Below are positions 56,801 to 64,000 of a stretch of DNA of 64,000 nt, piece by piece. A program made the translations under genes and the position numbers. Within the stretch, counting starts at the first letter, position 1, and each line of letters starts with the position of its first letter. The notes beneath the pieces are model-generated. The model did not search any database and was not told where the DNA came from. It worked only from the letters and a program-made list of their open reading frames with translations. This DNA is from Patella vulgata (Eukaryota; Mollusca; Gastropoda; Patellidae), in NCBI RefSeq assembly GCF_932274485.2, contig NC_065881.2, forward strand, positions 53,888,702 to 53,952,701, given 5' to 3'.

Positions 56801-59690
56801 ACATGTACGTTCGGTACACACTACAAATTGTATGTTTCCAAGTCACTGAATCATGCCTGGAAATTACTGGTCGGACATGGACAAAGTCCTATCTAATTCT
56901 GCGACTTGTCAGGTGAAGCTTCCAAATGGTCTGTCATTTTGACCGAGGAAAAATTTATTGGCAGATTTTCGCAATTTTCGGAAAATGAAAGTACGGTAGA
57001 CTGCTACCTTTCGTGAATTTCTAACTTTACTTGCTATCGTACATGTAGCTGTATATTCTATAACTTGCATGTTACAACCCACAATCGGAAAATACACATA
57101 AAAGTATATTAATCCATAATATTACTTTTTTTATCTGAAACATATCACAGTCTAGTCAATCAACCACACAGGCTTGCTTCTATAGCTATGGCCATAGTCT
57201 TGAAATTCCATGCCCGTTGCACAATCAAATATTTTTGATATCGTTGTTCAACCCCATGACAGAAGGTTCAACAATGTCTCAAAGATGGGCGTAGTAAATT
57301 TATCGTTGGTGCCGAATACTAAAATTAACCGATTTTAGTCACATATATTCAAGGGAATCTTGCGAGATTAAACATGCATTGTTGTGGAATTTATACAATG
57401 TCACGCTTCAGAGATTTGATATTTTCTCAATAAATCCAATGCCAATATACATTAAGCAGTCATCAATCGAATGGTGTAATTAGGTTGTATGTATTTGGTT
57501 TAAACAGCATTTATTTTGAGAATATTATATTATGTAAAAAGCATGAATAATAGGATACAAAAACAAGCCAAGTAGGCTTATATTAAATTGCTTCCTTCTG
57601 TTTTGGGTGTATAATATATGTACAATGTCGAATTATTTATGATACAGACAAAAACTTATTACATTATTTTAGTTATGGTACAAACAAGCAGATAAATAAT
57701 TTTGAATAGAATAGAATAGAATAAATTCCTCACCCCTGCAAGGTTATATTTTATGTAGTAAAACGTTTCGTATCTTTAATATATTTGTAAACACTTTTAA
57801 AAATATCGTTGTTGACGTCTGGAGATAATTCGCCATTACCATAGAGTAGGCAAGTGATATTTCTAAAATACATTGGTAATAAATGAATGGTATTATTTCA
57901 CTGGAGTGTGTAGTTTGGACAGTAGAGCAAAAAGTGATTAGTGGTTTCAAGGCCGAGATCACAGTCACATCGAGGATTGTCATATATATGCATAAGGAAC
58001 TTATGGTATCTTAAATCACTTATATTATGACGCAGTTTACAATGTATTTTTTAGCATAGAACCTTTTATTACAAATTTTAATGAAACGTATTCCTGTATA
58101 TTTATGTTCGTAAATTACAGTAAAATAATTATCCGTACCCCAGAAGTTCCATGTGATATTATTATTCCGATGTAATATATTTACGGCATAGTAATCTCTG
58201 GATGTTTTCACGGTAACATGTACATAGATTGCGTAGCCACTACAGTTTATAAAGGGATTTATATTTTAAGATTTGCGAGGTCAAAATAAAATGGGAGATT
58301 GGTCAAGATTTGTATCGTTTTCAACATTTATTAACAGATAATCTAAATACAGTAAACAAACTAATAAGTTCACAAAAGAAGATCGTATTTTCAACCCTTT
58401 ATAGAAAAGGCTGGAAATTGTCGCGTGAGTAGGTCAACATTGTCAAAGACGGGAAGCTATATTTTCAACTGATAGGTGCCGATGAAATATAAGGATTTAT
58501 ATTGTAATGAACAGTTAATAACTAAAAGTCTTGATCATACTTTATTTAATCATACAACAAATAGTTATTAAAGTTCTCAATGGGTGGTGTGTATTTTAAA
58601 TCCACAGGATGCGTGACCCAATTATTCATTCCTTAAACATGGGGTTCGTGTTTGATTCCTGAGATAAAATAGCACCCTGCATTTCCCGACTGACATGTAT
58701 CTACCCCAAGTATCATGACATTCGAGGCAATTTAATGGGTAACATTTTTATATCTGTGACAAATTCAAACCTGTTTAGTTGAACAAACGAAAACTATGGC
58801 AAAAGATATTAGTCAACAGAATAGATCTTGATAGAGATTGTGGCAACCCAAATTTAAGAACGTTATGTCCGAAAATTTTAAATGTCAGGTAGAATGTTCA
58901 CCCAGCCTGACATCGTGTCAGACACACAATTTAAAGTTATTTCCAGGCTTGCACTGAATAGATTTTTTTCTAATAATAGTGCCATCTTCAGAATTGGGGC
59001 GTTCATAGTCTTTTAAAAGGGTATTGGCATTCAAGTCCCAATACATTTAAGGGTCAAATAGAAGTTATCTTCCAAAATGGCAGAATGAATTTCTCTAAAT
59101 GGGGTAAGGATCACCCTAAGATGATAAAGATAAGAGTTTTTTTGAAAGTAATTGGATAATTTTGATAAATATTGGCATGAGTATTACTTAGATTGTGGCT
59201 GTTTAGATTTATTCGAATGAAATTGATCAGTCCCATAATGTTGGTGCAAAGACAACATGATTGAGCAAATTTTCGACTCCTTGTAAACCCTTTAATGCGT
59301 TTCCACCAAATTTATCATCAAAACTTGTTCCCTGAGAAATAGTCATGGATCTGGGGTTGTGCCCCAATTATACAGTATACTGTTAATTAAATCAATTTAG
59401 AAATACATTTATAAACACTGGATTGTTTTCATCACAAAATCAACCAATTATAAGCTCATCATGATGGCCTTGTTTGTTCTCACAATGTTATGGCTAATGA
59501 TTCCAGATTTATAAGTGATATTGTGTCTTTCATGTGTTGATAATTTGTGTTTTTCAGAGAGATGGTAAAATAGTAGGATTAGCAGCTGATATAGATGATG
59601 GATATTTATTTTGGTCTGATGTGAGTCGTAATCAGAGAGCCATTTACAGATCGTGGTTGGATGGAACAGGTGTAAAGATAATATTGTTAG
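32746..59690 (+). CDS. secreted or membrane protein with an N-terminal LDL-receptor class B (YWTD) beta-propeller; first three coding exons, incomplete at right edge
   Basis: Three exons join in frame: 32746-32845 (phase 1 out), 44365-44447 (phase 0 out), 59558-59690 (phase 1 out). The product starts MDNGRSWFLLSLGLLFLL (signal peptide, likely cleaved after VTCA near residue 27). It continues GGNGVYVSNGTHILRVDRDT, then KIVGLAADIDDGYLFWSDVS and RAIYRSWLDGTGVKIILL. The xxYLFWSDVSxNxxxIYRxxLDG pattern is an LDLR class B blade, and the earlier part fits the first blade of such a propeller. A propeller straight after the signal peptide occurs in LRP5/6 and the EGF precursor, among others; the part seen here does not decide which. 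Confidence 0.75.
33011..33090. repeat. near-perfect 30-bp inverted repeat (hairpin)
   Basis: TTTTTGCTATTATAAAAAAA continuing TCTCAATCTA (33012-33041) is mirrored at 33062-33090, with one base of length difference and about a 20-bp AT loop. TTTTTGCTATxxTAAAAAAA also resembles the inner TIR of the element at 36021-37579. It lies 170 bp into intron 1. Confidence 0.75.
33100..34200. other. intron 1, mostly unique
   Basis: AT-rich intron. The short dispersed repeat noted at 8055 recurs at 33926-33963. Nothing else recognised. Confidence 0.45.
34240..35692 (-). repeat. Pearl-like repeat, family P3, long array in reverse
   Basis: Reversed, the head is AACATACGCCCACAGCAGCT followed by CCGAGCAGTCGACAAGG (35640-35692). 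About nine tandem cores of roughly 150 bp follow (read on +: TTGTGAACGCTCTAATGACA, CCGATCTGTATGAAATTTAT, GAGTTATGGCCCTTGTTT). The far end is at about 34240-34300 near ACCAACCAACCG. The cores are homologous to the plus-oriented P3 cores at 3 kb. Confidence 0.75.
35693..36014. other. intron 1, no feature seen
   Basis: Unique-looking sequence between the P3 array and the large foldback element. Confidence 0.45.
36270..36975. repeat. AT satellite, 19-21 bp units with TTTAGCTAAA
   Basis: More than 30 units of the type TATATATTTAGCTAAATAA. Two variants occur in blocks, TTTAGCTAA and TTTGGCTAA, so amplification was in patches. The TTTAGCTAAA centre is palindromic. The last third changes to a TATATATTTAGCTAAATATT unit of 20-21 bp. 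Confidence 0.9.
36985..37297. other. GC-richer island inside the foldback element, with its own inverted ends
   Basis: GTAAGCGACTTCACAC and GATGACGTAG on the left are inverted on the right (CCACGTCATCA, GTCGCTTAC). ACGCCGTTTTTAAAATAATT on its left side resembles the outer end of the whole element (GCGCCGTTTGTAAATTAATT). An 80-codon open frame crosses it but is not recognised. Confidence 0.6.
37694..38442. mobile_element. foldback MITE containing dispersed repeat copy B
   Basis: CCCAAATTCACAAAGCATTC continuing TCAGACTTAAAGTAGC is inverted at 38388-38442 (AAGTCTTAGAATGCTTTGTG and ACTTGGGG). About 50-bp arms around a 650-bp middle that includes copy B of the dispersed repeat (37826-38231). TTAAAGTAGCTAA near the left arm is also inverted at 38215-38231. 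Confidence 0.6.
38490..38575 (+). repeat. tRNA-like SINE tail fragment
   Basis: TCATTAGCCCGGTTGGTGCA then AAACCCATTTTATTTCATTT. The same piece occurs at 40853-40920 and, reversed, at 62586-62650. TAGCCCGGTTGGTGCAG resembles a tRNA A box. Confidence 0.5.
39431..39829 (-). mobile_element. TTAA-flanked MITE, copy D3
   Basis: TTAA lies on both sides (39427-39430, 39830-39833). Reversed, it starts ACATAAATGATGCAAGAGCT and matches D1 and D2 along its length (CTATTGCAGGTCTTTC, TTTAGTAATGATAATC). Confidence 0.8.
39859..40210. repeat. minisatellite, about 32-36 bp unit, interrupted by a SINE
   Basis: Eight or so units of CTGCAAGTAATATTCTGATT plus CAATCAAT to about 40080, then a reversed SINE tail, then two decayed units (TTTAGTAATTTTCAGATTCA). 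Confidence 0.8.
40079..40172 (-). repeat. SINE 3' fragment with GA microsatellite, inserted in the minisatellite
   Basis: GAGAGAGAGCGAGAGAGAG, then GGGGTTTAACATCGACTCGA, CACAAACCAGGTCATTTC and GACTAACATATGG. Reversed, this is the tail of the SINE at 5536 and 49574. ATTCAAT occurs on both sides and may be the target duplication. Confidence 0.7.
40853..40920 (+). repeat. tRNA-like SINE tail fragment
   Basis: TTATTAGTCAAGTTGGTGCA and AAAACCCCATTTCATTTC match the fragment at 38490. Confidence 0.5.
40945..41262 (-). repeat. Pearl-like P3 relic in reverse
   Basis: The right side, reversed, reads CAGTTTCCAGGCAACGAAAA (head). The body still shows TTTTCATCAATTTCCGATAA and GGAGTTATTGCTCTT (core). One to two cores remain. 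Confidence 0.55.
41270..43880. other. intron 1, no feature seen
   Basis: AT-rich intron without a repeat family I could match elsewhere in the window. Several ACATGTACATG-type short palindromes occur throughout this genome and were not annotated singly. Confidence 0.4.
43880..44160 (+). repeat. relic of the TTAA-flanked MITE family (copy D4)
   Basis: TTATTATGCAAGAGCTAAAC, CTATTGCATGGTGTTT and AAATGCTATATAAATTAT match the first third of D1 and D2; the rest is decayed and the right end is not found. Confidence 0.5.
44365..44447 (+). CDS. plus-strand gene, exon 2: first propeller blade (part)
   Basis: CCTATTTCAG|GTAATGG to GTACAG|GTAAGT; 83 nt, phase 1 to 0. It encodes NGVYVSNGTHILRVDRDTGG and IHSIHVQ, the type of 'xxIxRIDxxTG' strand seen at the start of YWTD propellers. 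Confidence 0.75.
44448..46780. other. intron 2, first part, no feature seen
   Basis: Mostly unique AT-rich DNA. A 105-codon frame at 44539-44856 has no domain-like pattern and is not called. Confidence 0.4.
46785..47200 (+). repeat. Pearl-like P3, aged copy
   Basis: Core motifs GAGGGCCATAATTGTTGAAA, ATGAACATAAACACTGTGTA and the tail GCAATTGTGGATGATGAATG then CAACCACATTTCATG. It is the only Pearl-type copy in this gene that lies in the sense direction. Confidence 0.6.
47201..48816. other. intron 2, no feature seen
   Basis: AT-rich intron; the open frames here have no recognisable protein pattern. Confidence 0.4.
48817..48977. mobile_element. 161-bp MITE with long inverted ends
   Basis: CAGGGGCCTGTTTCACAAAA continuing TTTTAACTAAGATAAAATAC is inverted on the right (reversed: CAGGGCCCTGTTTCTCGAAA, TCTTAACTAAAGATAAAATC). 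The arms are about 55 bp. The next 230 bp contain further pieces of the same style (GTTTCACAAACTATTTTAGG), so a second, decayed copy may follow. Confidence 0.7.
49574..49850 (+). repeat. tRNA-derived SINE, copy 2 (fuller)
   Basis: GATGGCCGAATAGTTAGCAC (A-box region), TGGTTTCGATTCCCCGGTTG (B-box region), CCTCGTGGGTTTTCTCCTGG and CCTCCGGTTTCCTCCCACTG (central part), and a tail CTAGTTTGTGTCAAGTAGAC then ATTAAAC. It is closer to the consensus than copy 1. Confidence 0.85.
49851..52225. other. intron 2, no feature seen
   Basis: Unique AT-rich intron without a recognised element. Confidence 0.4.
52226..52590 (+). repeat. unclassified dispersed repeat, copy C
   Basis: It carries CCTAATATTCAATATTTA, GTACACGAGTTGTGTA and TTTATATACATTCATATATG in the order seen in copies A and B, but shorter. 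Its left edge, AAGGAGCTAAATCTCTAAC, is the reverse of the right edge of copies A and B, so the family probably has inverted ends. Confidence 0.5.
53166..53300. repeat. two-unit tandem repeat of about 70 bp
   Basis: GATTGACAATGAAAACTTGA and CACCCTTCAAAATAATGC recur as GATTGACAATGAAAGCTTGA and CACCCTTCAAAATGGTGC, followed by the start of a third unit. Confidence 0.7.
53301..54930 (-). repeat. Pearl-like repeat, family P1, long array in reverse
   Basis: Reversed cores in series: GGACCCTCTAGAGGTCACAA, CCAAAGATCTTGGTTCCTTT, AACTTCCTGGATTATGGCCC. Neither the CCACATTTTGC head nor the GGACGG tail is intact, so both ends are lost. Confidence 0.75.
54931..56264. other. intron 2, no feature seen
   Basis: AT-rich, unique. 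Confidence 0.4.
56265..56413. repeat. two-copy tandem repeat of about 74 bp
   Basis: CTGATACGACTAATGGGAAT to GTCTACAGACTGACC, repeated as CTGATACGACTAATGAGAAT to GTCTACAGACCAACC. Confidence 0.8.
56414..57702. other. intron 2, little recognised
   Basis: A 14-bp motif, TGACTTGGAAACAT (56528), is inverted at 56831, about 300 bp apart; too little to call an element. Confidence 0.35.
57703..58215 (-). pseudogene. 3' end of a LINE (non-LTR) ORF2 with tail repeat
   Basis: On the minus strand: LRHNISDLRYHKFLMHIYDN, PRCDCDLGLETTNHFLLYCP and NYTLQ, a stop, then CLLYGNGELSPDVNNDIFKS and VYKYIKDTKRF, stop. This is the C-terminal CCHC-like knuckle (CxC..ETTxHFLLxCPxY) and end of a LINE ORF2. It closes with (TTCTA)n-type tail repeats at 57703-57725. 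The 5' part is absent and at least one stop interrupts the frame. It is antisense in intron 2. Confidence 0.8.
58216..59557. other. intron 2, last part, no feature seen
   Basis: Unique AT-rich DNA ending in the GTGTTTTTCAG acceptor of exon 3. Confidence 0.4.
59558..59690 (+). CDS. plus-strand gene, exon 3: LDLR class B repeat
   Basis: TTTTTCAG|AGAGATG to TTGTTAG|GTACGT; 133 nt, phase 0 to 1. It encodes the clear class B blade (GYLFWSDVSRNQRAIYRSWL, then DGTG). Confidence 0.85.
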
Positions 59691-59940
59691 GTACGTTTTT
59701 ATTGCACGTTTATTTACCTAGTTATAGTTACCTGATTATTTTTTGATTATTTGAAGGAATGACATTAATTACGATTGTACTGATCAATTTCTCTCAGCTG
59801 TTTCAAAGCTTTTCTTATTATCTTGAAAAGGTGAGAAATTGTATTCTTAGTACCACTACATTGTAGGTCCCTAGCTTAACAGTTCAGGTAAAAATTGTAT
59901 TTTTTACTTAAATCTTTGCTTCTGCATTATATTTTTTTTA

Positions 59941-61451
59941 TTGTCCCCCACCTTTCGAAGAAAGCAGGGGACTATTAAAATGGGTTCGTCCGTCTGTCTG
60001 ACTGTCTGTCCATCCATCCGTCACACTTTTTGGGACACAATAACTCTCCTTCTAATTGAGCTAGAATGTTCAAACTTGGTGTAGGTGTTTGTGAGGTCAA
60101 TGCCTTAATGGAGTTTGAAGATGAGCATTTCCTGCTTAGGGTAAGCAGAGATAAGCAATTTGATTGGTTGATGCTTTGGGACACGATAACTTTTTTTCTA
60201 ATTAAGTGAGAGTGATAAAACTTGGTGTATAGTTTTATTACATCAATACCTTGACTAAGTTTGATAATGAGCATTTTCTGCTCAGGGTAAGCAGAGATAA
60301 GCAATTTGATTGGTTGATGCTTTGGGACACGATAACTTTAGTTCTAATTAAGTGAGAGTGAGGACACTTGGTGTATAGTTTCATCACATCAATAACTTGA
60401 CTATGTTCGATAATGATCATCTTCTGCTCAGGGTAAGCGGAGCGATAAGCAATTTGATTGGTCGAGACTTTGGAACACAATAACTCTCCTTCTAATTGAG
60501 GTAGAATGTTCAAACTTGGTGTAGGTGTTCTTTGGTGAATGCCTTGATGGAGTTCGATGATAAACATTGTCTGCTTATGGTAAGCAGAGATAAGCAATCT
60601 GATTGGTTGATGCTTTGGGGTACAATAACTTTAGTTTTAATTAAGTGAGAGTGATGTAGTTTAATTAAGTGAGAGTAATGAAATGCCGAGTATAGATTCA
60701 TTATATAATTACCTTGACTAAGATCGAATGTGAGAATTTTCTGCTCAATTGAAGTAGAATGTTTAAACTTGATGTAGATGTTCATTAGGTGAATGTCTTG
60801 ACTGAGTTTAATGATTAACATTTCGAGCTAAAGTTAAGCAATTTCATTGGTCGATGCTTTGGGACAAGATAAATTTGATTCTATCTGATAGAGAGTGACG
60901 TAACTTAGTGAATAGTTGATAATCAGTTTGATTGCTTGATACTTTTGAAAGAAATAAATGTGCTATTAATTAAACATACATTATGCAAGAGCTAAATCTG
61001 TCTATTGCAGGTCTTTCTTTAGGTCAGAAATGTTATCTAAATTATTAATTAGACATTAATTAACTTATCCAGACCATAATCAACTCTCGATGGCATCGCT
61101 AGCCTGCGATCTTTAGTGGATTATGAGCCGATTTACTGCATAACTTTCCTTCAAGAATTAATGATTAAATGGATAATCGAGACTATGCTGTTTATCGTAC
61201 TGACTTTAGTAATGATGATCGAGGCTAGGTGGAAATTTCAATCGCTTAATTCTCGGTTCATAGTGGATCAGTTTGAATGAAATTTTCAGCAAATTGCCTT
61301 TACATTATCTTGTTTTTAACTATTATAGTGAGAACTGCCAACTTGTTATCTAATCTCCCATAATGTATCTTTAATATGTGTCATCTATTTATTTTGGCAT
61401 TTTGGTGGTGGGGGGGGGGGGATATCAGCCTTACTCTTGGCTTGTTGATTC
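59941..61451 (-). repeat. Pearl-like repeat, family P2, apparently whole but split by a MITE
   Basis: Reversed relative to 29049-30356 and matching it end to end: the hairpin GTCCCCCACCTTTCGAAGAA at 59942, the microsatellite CGTCTGTCTGACTGTCTGTC, tandem cores to about 60850, then the left end GTTGATAATCAGTTTGATTG, resuming after the MITE at 61375 with ATGTGTCATCTATTTATTTT and GGCTTGTT at 61451. Confidence 0.85.
60974..61370 (+). mobile_element. TTAA-flanked MITE, copy D1, nested in Pearl P2
   Basis: TTAA on both sides (60970-60973, 61371-61374), ends ACATACATTATG and, reversed, AGATACATTATG. The uninterrupted site is visible in the P2 copy near 29110-29130, so the insertion boundaries are independently supported. 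Confidence 0.88.
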
Positions 61452-61634
61452 TGTTATCTCAATGCCATCTCAATGACCAGTGTACTAATATATTTTCCTG
61501 TGTACACAGATATGTGAAGCTGTGATTTTTGTAACTTTAAGTAAAGTAATTAAAATGAAATTAAGATATCATTAAAGAGGAACAGACTAGGATTTTGATT
61601 TCCAAAACTCTGGTTTCTGCTTTAGCGATATTAA

Positions 61635-62024
61635 ACATACATTATGTAAGAGCTAAATCTGCCTATTGCAGGTCTTTCTTTGGGCCTGAAATGTTATATA
61701 AAGTATTAATTAGACATTTAAAGACCGTAATCAACTCTCGATGTCATCTTATGTGTCAGATTTTCACTGGACTGGAATCTGATTTGTTGCTCAATGCTCG
61801 TTGCTGATTTAATTCAAAAATGAATAATCAAAACTATGTTTTTTATCGTATCAACTTTAGTAATGGGGATCGAGGCTAGGCCTTAAATTTAAACGCTAAT
61901 ATATTGGTTCAGAATGGAGTAATTTGACTGAAATTTTCAGAATATTCCCTTTACTTTATCTAGTTTTTAACTATAATAATAGTGAGAACGGCCAGCTCTT
62001 TATCTAATCTTCCATAATGTATAT
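61635..62024 (+). mobile_element. TTAA-flanked MITE, copy D2
   Basis: TTAA on both sides (61631-61634, 62025-62028), ends ACATACATTATG and, reversed, ATATACATTATG. It is about 390 bp and clearly similar to D1 all along (CAAGAGCTAAATCT type start, AACTTTAGTAATGxxGATCG). Confidence 0.85.
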
Positions 62025-62585
62025 TTAACTGTTTCTTTACTTACTGTATATAATTATTGACAAGAACCCAATCATCATAGAGATAAAAATCAACAAAGAC
62101 AGATTTATGTGAAATTTAAAAAATTTAATCACATGTAGAGCCAAAACTGATGTTAAATGAACATTATTTTTATGATGGAAGAAAAAAAAATTACACAAAA
62201 TGATTCTTATCTTGTTAAACTGTCTTCTCAGGCCATATAATTTCTTATGTTATTGAAATAAAAGATGCTAGAAGTGTGGCCGGTGTAAAATTATGATAAA
62301 AACATTCAAAGTGCAATTTTTTTTAGAGATCAATTTGTTTTTTTGCTACAGACTTGTGGTAGTTTAGAGGTGGTGTTGAAACTAATCTTAGAATTATTAG
62401 TAAACCAGACACTTGTGTTTATTATTAGAGTTTTGTGAAAAAAAACAGACAGTCGGTCAAAGTTCAGACAGAACAGGCATCATAACTTACAGCTTGTTAA
62501 AAATTGAAACCTTTAGTTACGGAATTAGCAGATGTACAGACCTTTCTAGTTTTCTTCTTAATCTCAGGTCTACTCCAACTGCTAA

Positions 62586-62655
62586 AAATGAAATGAAATG
62601 GGTTTTACTTTTCTGTACCAACTGGGCTAATGAAGAGAGGCATGACTGACAAAGC
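62586..62655 (-). repeat. tRNA-like SINE tail fragment in reverse
   Basis: GAAATGAAATGGGTTTTAC and CTGTACCAACTGGGCTAATG; reversed, it matches the fragments at 38490 and 40853. Confidence 0.5.
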
Positions 62656-64000
62656 GAAACCACATTGAAAAATCCCAAGGTACTCTCTCAGCCTACACCA
62701 GGATTGTACCAACAACCGGTATAGGTTAAAAAATCTGAAAAATTGTCTCTCTTTTCTGACTTTATGAGACTCTTCCTGCTCTCTAAAAGCAAAGAGCAAT
62801 TCAAAATTAAAAAGGGACAAATTATAGCATACATAACTATGTGTTCAGGTTAGTTTAATAAGTATTGTTGGCAACTGTACATGATGATGAACTCATGGCA
62901 ATGGAACTATCCTATAAGCTTTTATACGCAGTGTCAGATATAAACTAGATCTATAAAAACATTGCTTTAAATCTCGTCTTATAAATAATTAAGATGTTAT
63001 TTCAGTCAAACCAGTTGTTATACAGTTTATTCAGTCAAATGATTACTTTAAAATGTAAATATTGCAAATTTTTTTTTACCATAATTACATTTGATGAAGA
63101 GTTTGGGGAGATGTAACTAACCCATCTGATATTCCATCATCTGAACCAAGTTTAACGATAAGATTGAAATTGGTAGCATGGAAGAGAGGAAAAGTGATGA
63201 GTTTGTTAGCAGGTGACGTGCCTTTCATCCTGACTTTACATACATTTATCTTTTACTTATCATCCATCAACCCAAGTTGCAAATAAAAACACCCCAAGAT
63301 ATTTCCTCTACTTCTTCAACTTTTAAACAGAATCGACCTCCATCTTAACACTGAATTAGATTACAAGGTGTGGTTTACAACAACTCCATACAAAATACAA
63401 ATGTTTATTTATTCTATTTCCAGGATTATTTTTAGTTTGAATTTCATTTGCCAAAATCTTAAGGCACACTTTTAAGATTTATGTTTCACTTGTTTCAGAA
63501 GAACACTGTATTTGTTTATGTATATTTAGAAACATGTAGATTATATAGTTTTAATGTCTACAGTACATGTAACAAAAGGTAATTGAAAGATGTAGTAATT
63601 TGATTCATGCTCCATCACTACGAAATGAAATCCTTTTCTGAAATTGGGACTCAATGTGTTTTTGGATTAAAATATTTATTCTAGTAATGATGGTCTTTTT
63701 AATCAAGGATCAGTTTTGTTTTACAAATTCGTTTTATGATTTTTGATCGACATTGTGTCTTTACCTTGTTAAGCAATTATTTATTTAAACAACATACAAT
63801 AACTGCAAATAACGATAAATAATAGATAGCAAAGAGTAAGATTAATATTTGATTTTTCTATAGCAACAAGAATTCTTTATTAGTTTGCTTGTATATGGCA
63901 GTTATCATAATATTTGTAAATAATAAATTGTTTAGTGATATTCTGAATAGTTTCTTCTGTTGCAGTGATCTTTTGAATAGATTTTCCATCAAAGTAATCT
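62656..64000. other. intron 3, no feature seen
   Basis: Unique AT-rich DNA. I looked for the next class B exon in phase 1 and did not find a convincing one; the TTGCAG near 63966 is followed at once by a stop in the required frame. Confidence 0.4.

Noticed and set aside
57744-58211. Minus frames at 57744-57983 and 58020-58211 as host exons
   Set aside because: The real signal in this strand is a LINE ORF2 end in a different frame, with the C-x-C...ETTxHFLLxCPxY knuckle and a tail repeat.
63966-64000. Possible next exon of the plus-strand gene after TTCTGTTGCAG
   Set aside because: In the required phase the third new codon is followed by a stop (ATC TTT TGA).
1-64000. tRNA, rRNA or other classical RNA genes
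   Set aside because: The only A-box/B-box signals found belong to SINEs; no cloverleaf or rRNA-like stretch was recognised by eye.

Overview
The window is nuclear DNA from an animal, most likely a mollusc. It is AT-rich, its genes are split into small GT-AG exons, and its introns are packed with tandem-core repeats of the kind called Pearl elements in bivalves (non-autonomous, Helitron-like, with a GACGGACGG-type microsatellite before the 3' end). Nothing looks prokaryotic. I saw no retrovirus, LTR element or Polinton.

Two protein-coding genes can be supported. The first, on the minus strand, runs from 24547 to the left edge. I could join twenty exons by splice sites and reading phase into about 1,690 codons: signal peptide, VWA, EGF-like, GCC2/GCC3 (ephrin-receptor-like), three sushi, two HYR, one sushi, a 310-residue linker, three GCC2/GCC3, six EGF-like and a pentraxin domain. 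This is the order of the N-terminal half of SVEP1 (polydom), a secreted matrix protein. The sushi-rich C-terminal half must lie beyond position 1. The second gene, on the plus strand, starts with a signal-peptide exon at 32746. It has two further exons at 44365-44447 and 59558-59690, the last carrying an LDL-receptor class B (YWTD-type) beta-propeller repeat, and it continues past the right edge. Its introns are 11.5 and 15.1 kb.

Layout: 1-5800 is a repeat mosaic (Pearl families, a captured LINE fragment, a 421-bp tandem duplication, a SINE). 5932-24547 holds the SVEP1-like exons, with introns containing Tc1-like relics, a piggyBac-type MITE, a foldback element with 9-bp target duplications, and more Pearl copies. 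25270-30800 is intergenic and repeat-rich, with a 5'-truncated Penelope-like retroelement at 26609-27606. 31900-32750 is a CpG-richer stretch with the start of the second gene and a doubtful divergent small gene. 32846-64000 is mainly intron, with a 1.56-kb foldback element around an AT satellite (36021-37579), a TTAA-flanked MITE family in three good copies, SINEs, LINE ends and reversed Pearl copies.

The two genes show no obvious functional link beyond both encoding secreted or membrane extracellular proteins. The richest new material is the transposable-element layer. Several families have ends, target duplications or empty-site evidence that can be read directly here.
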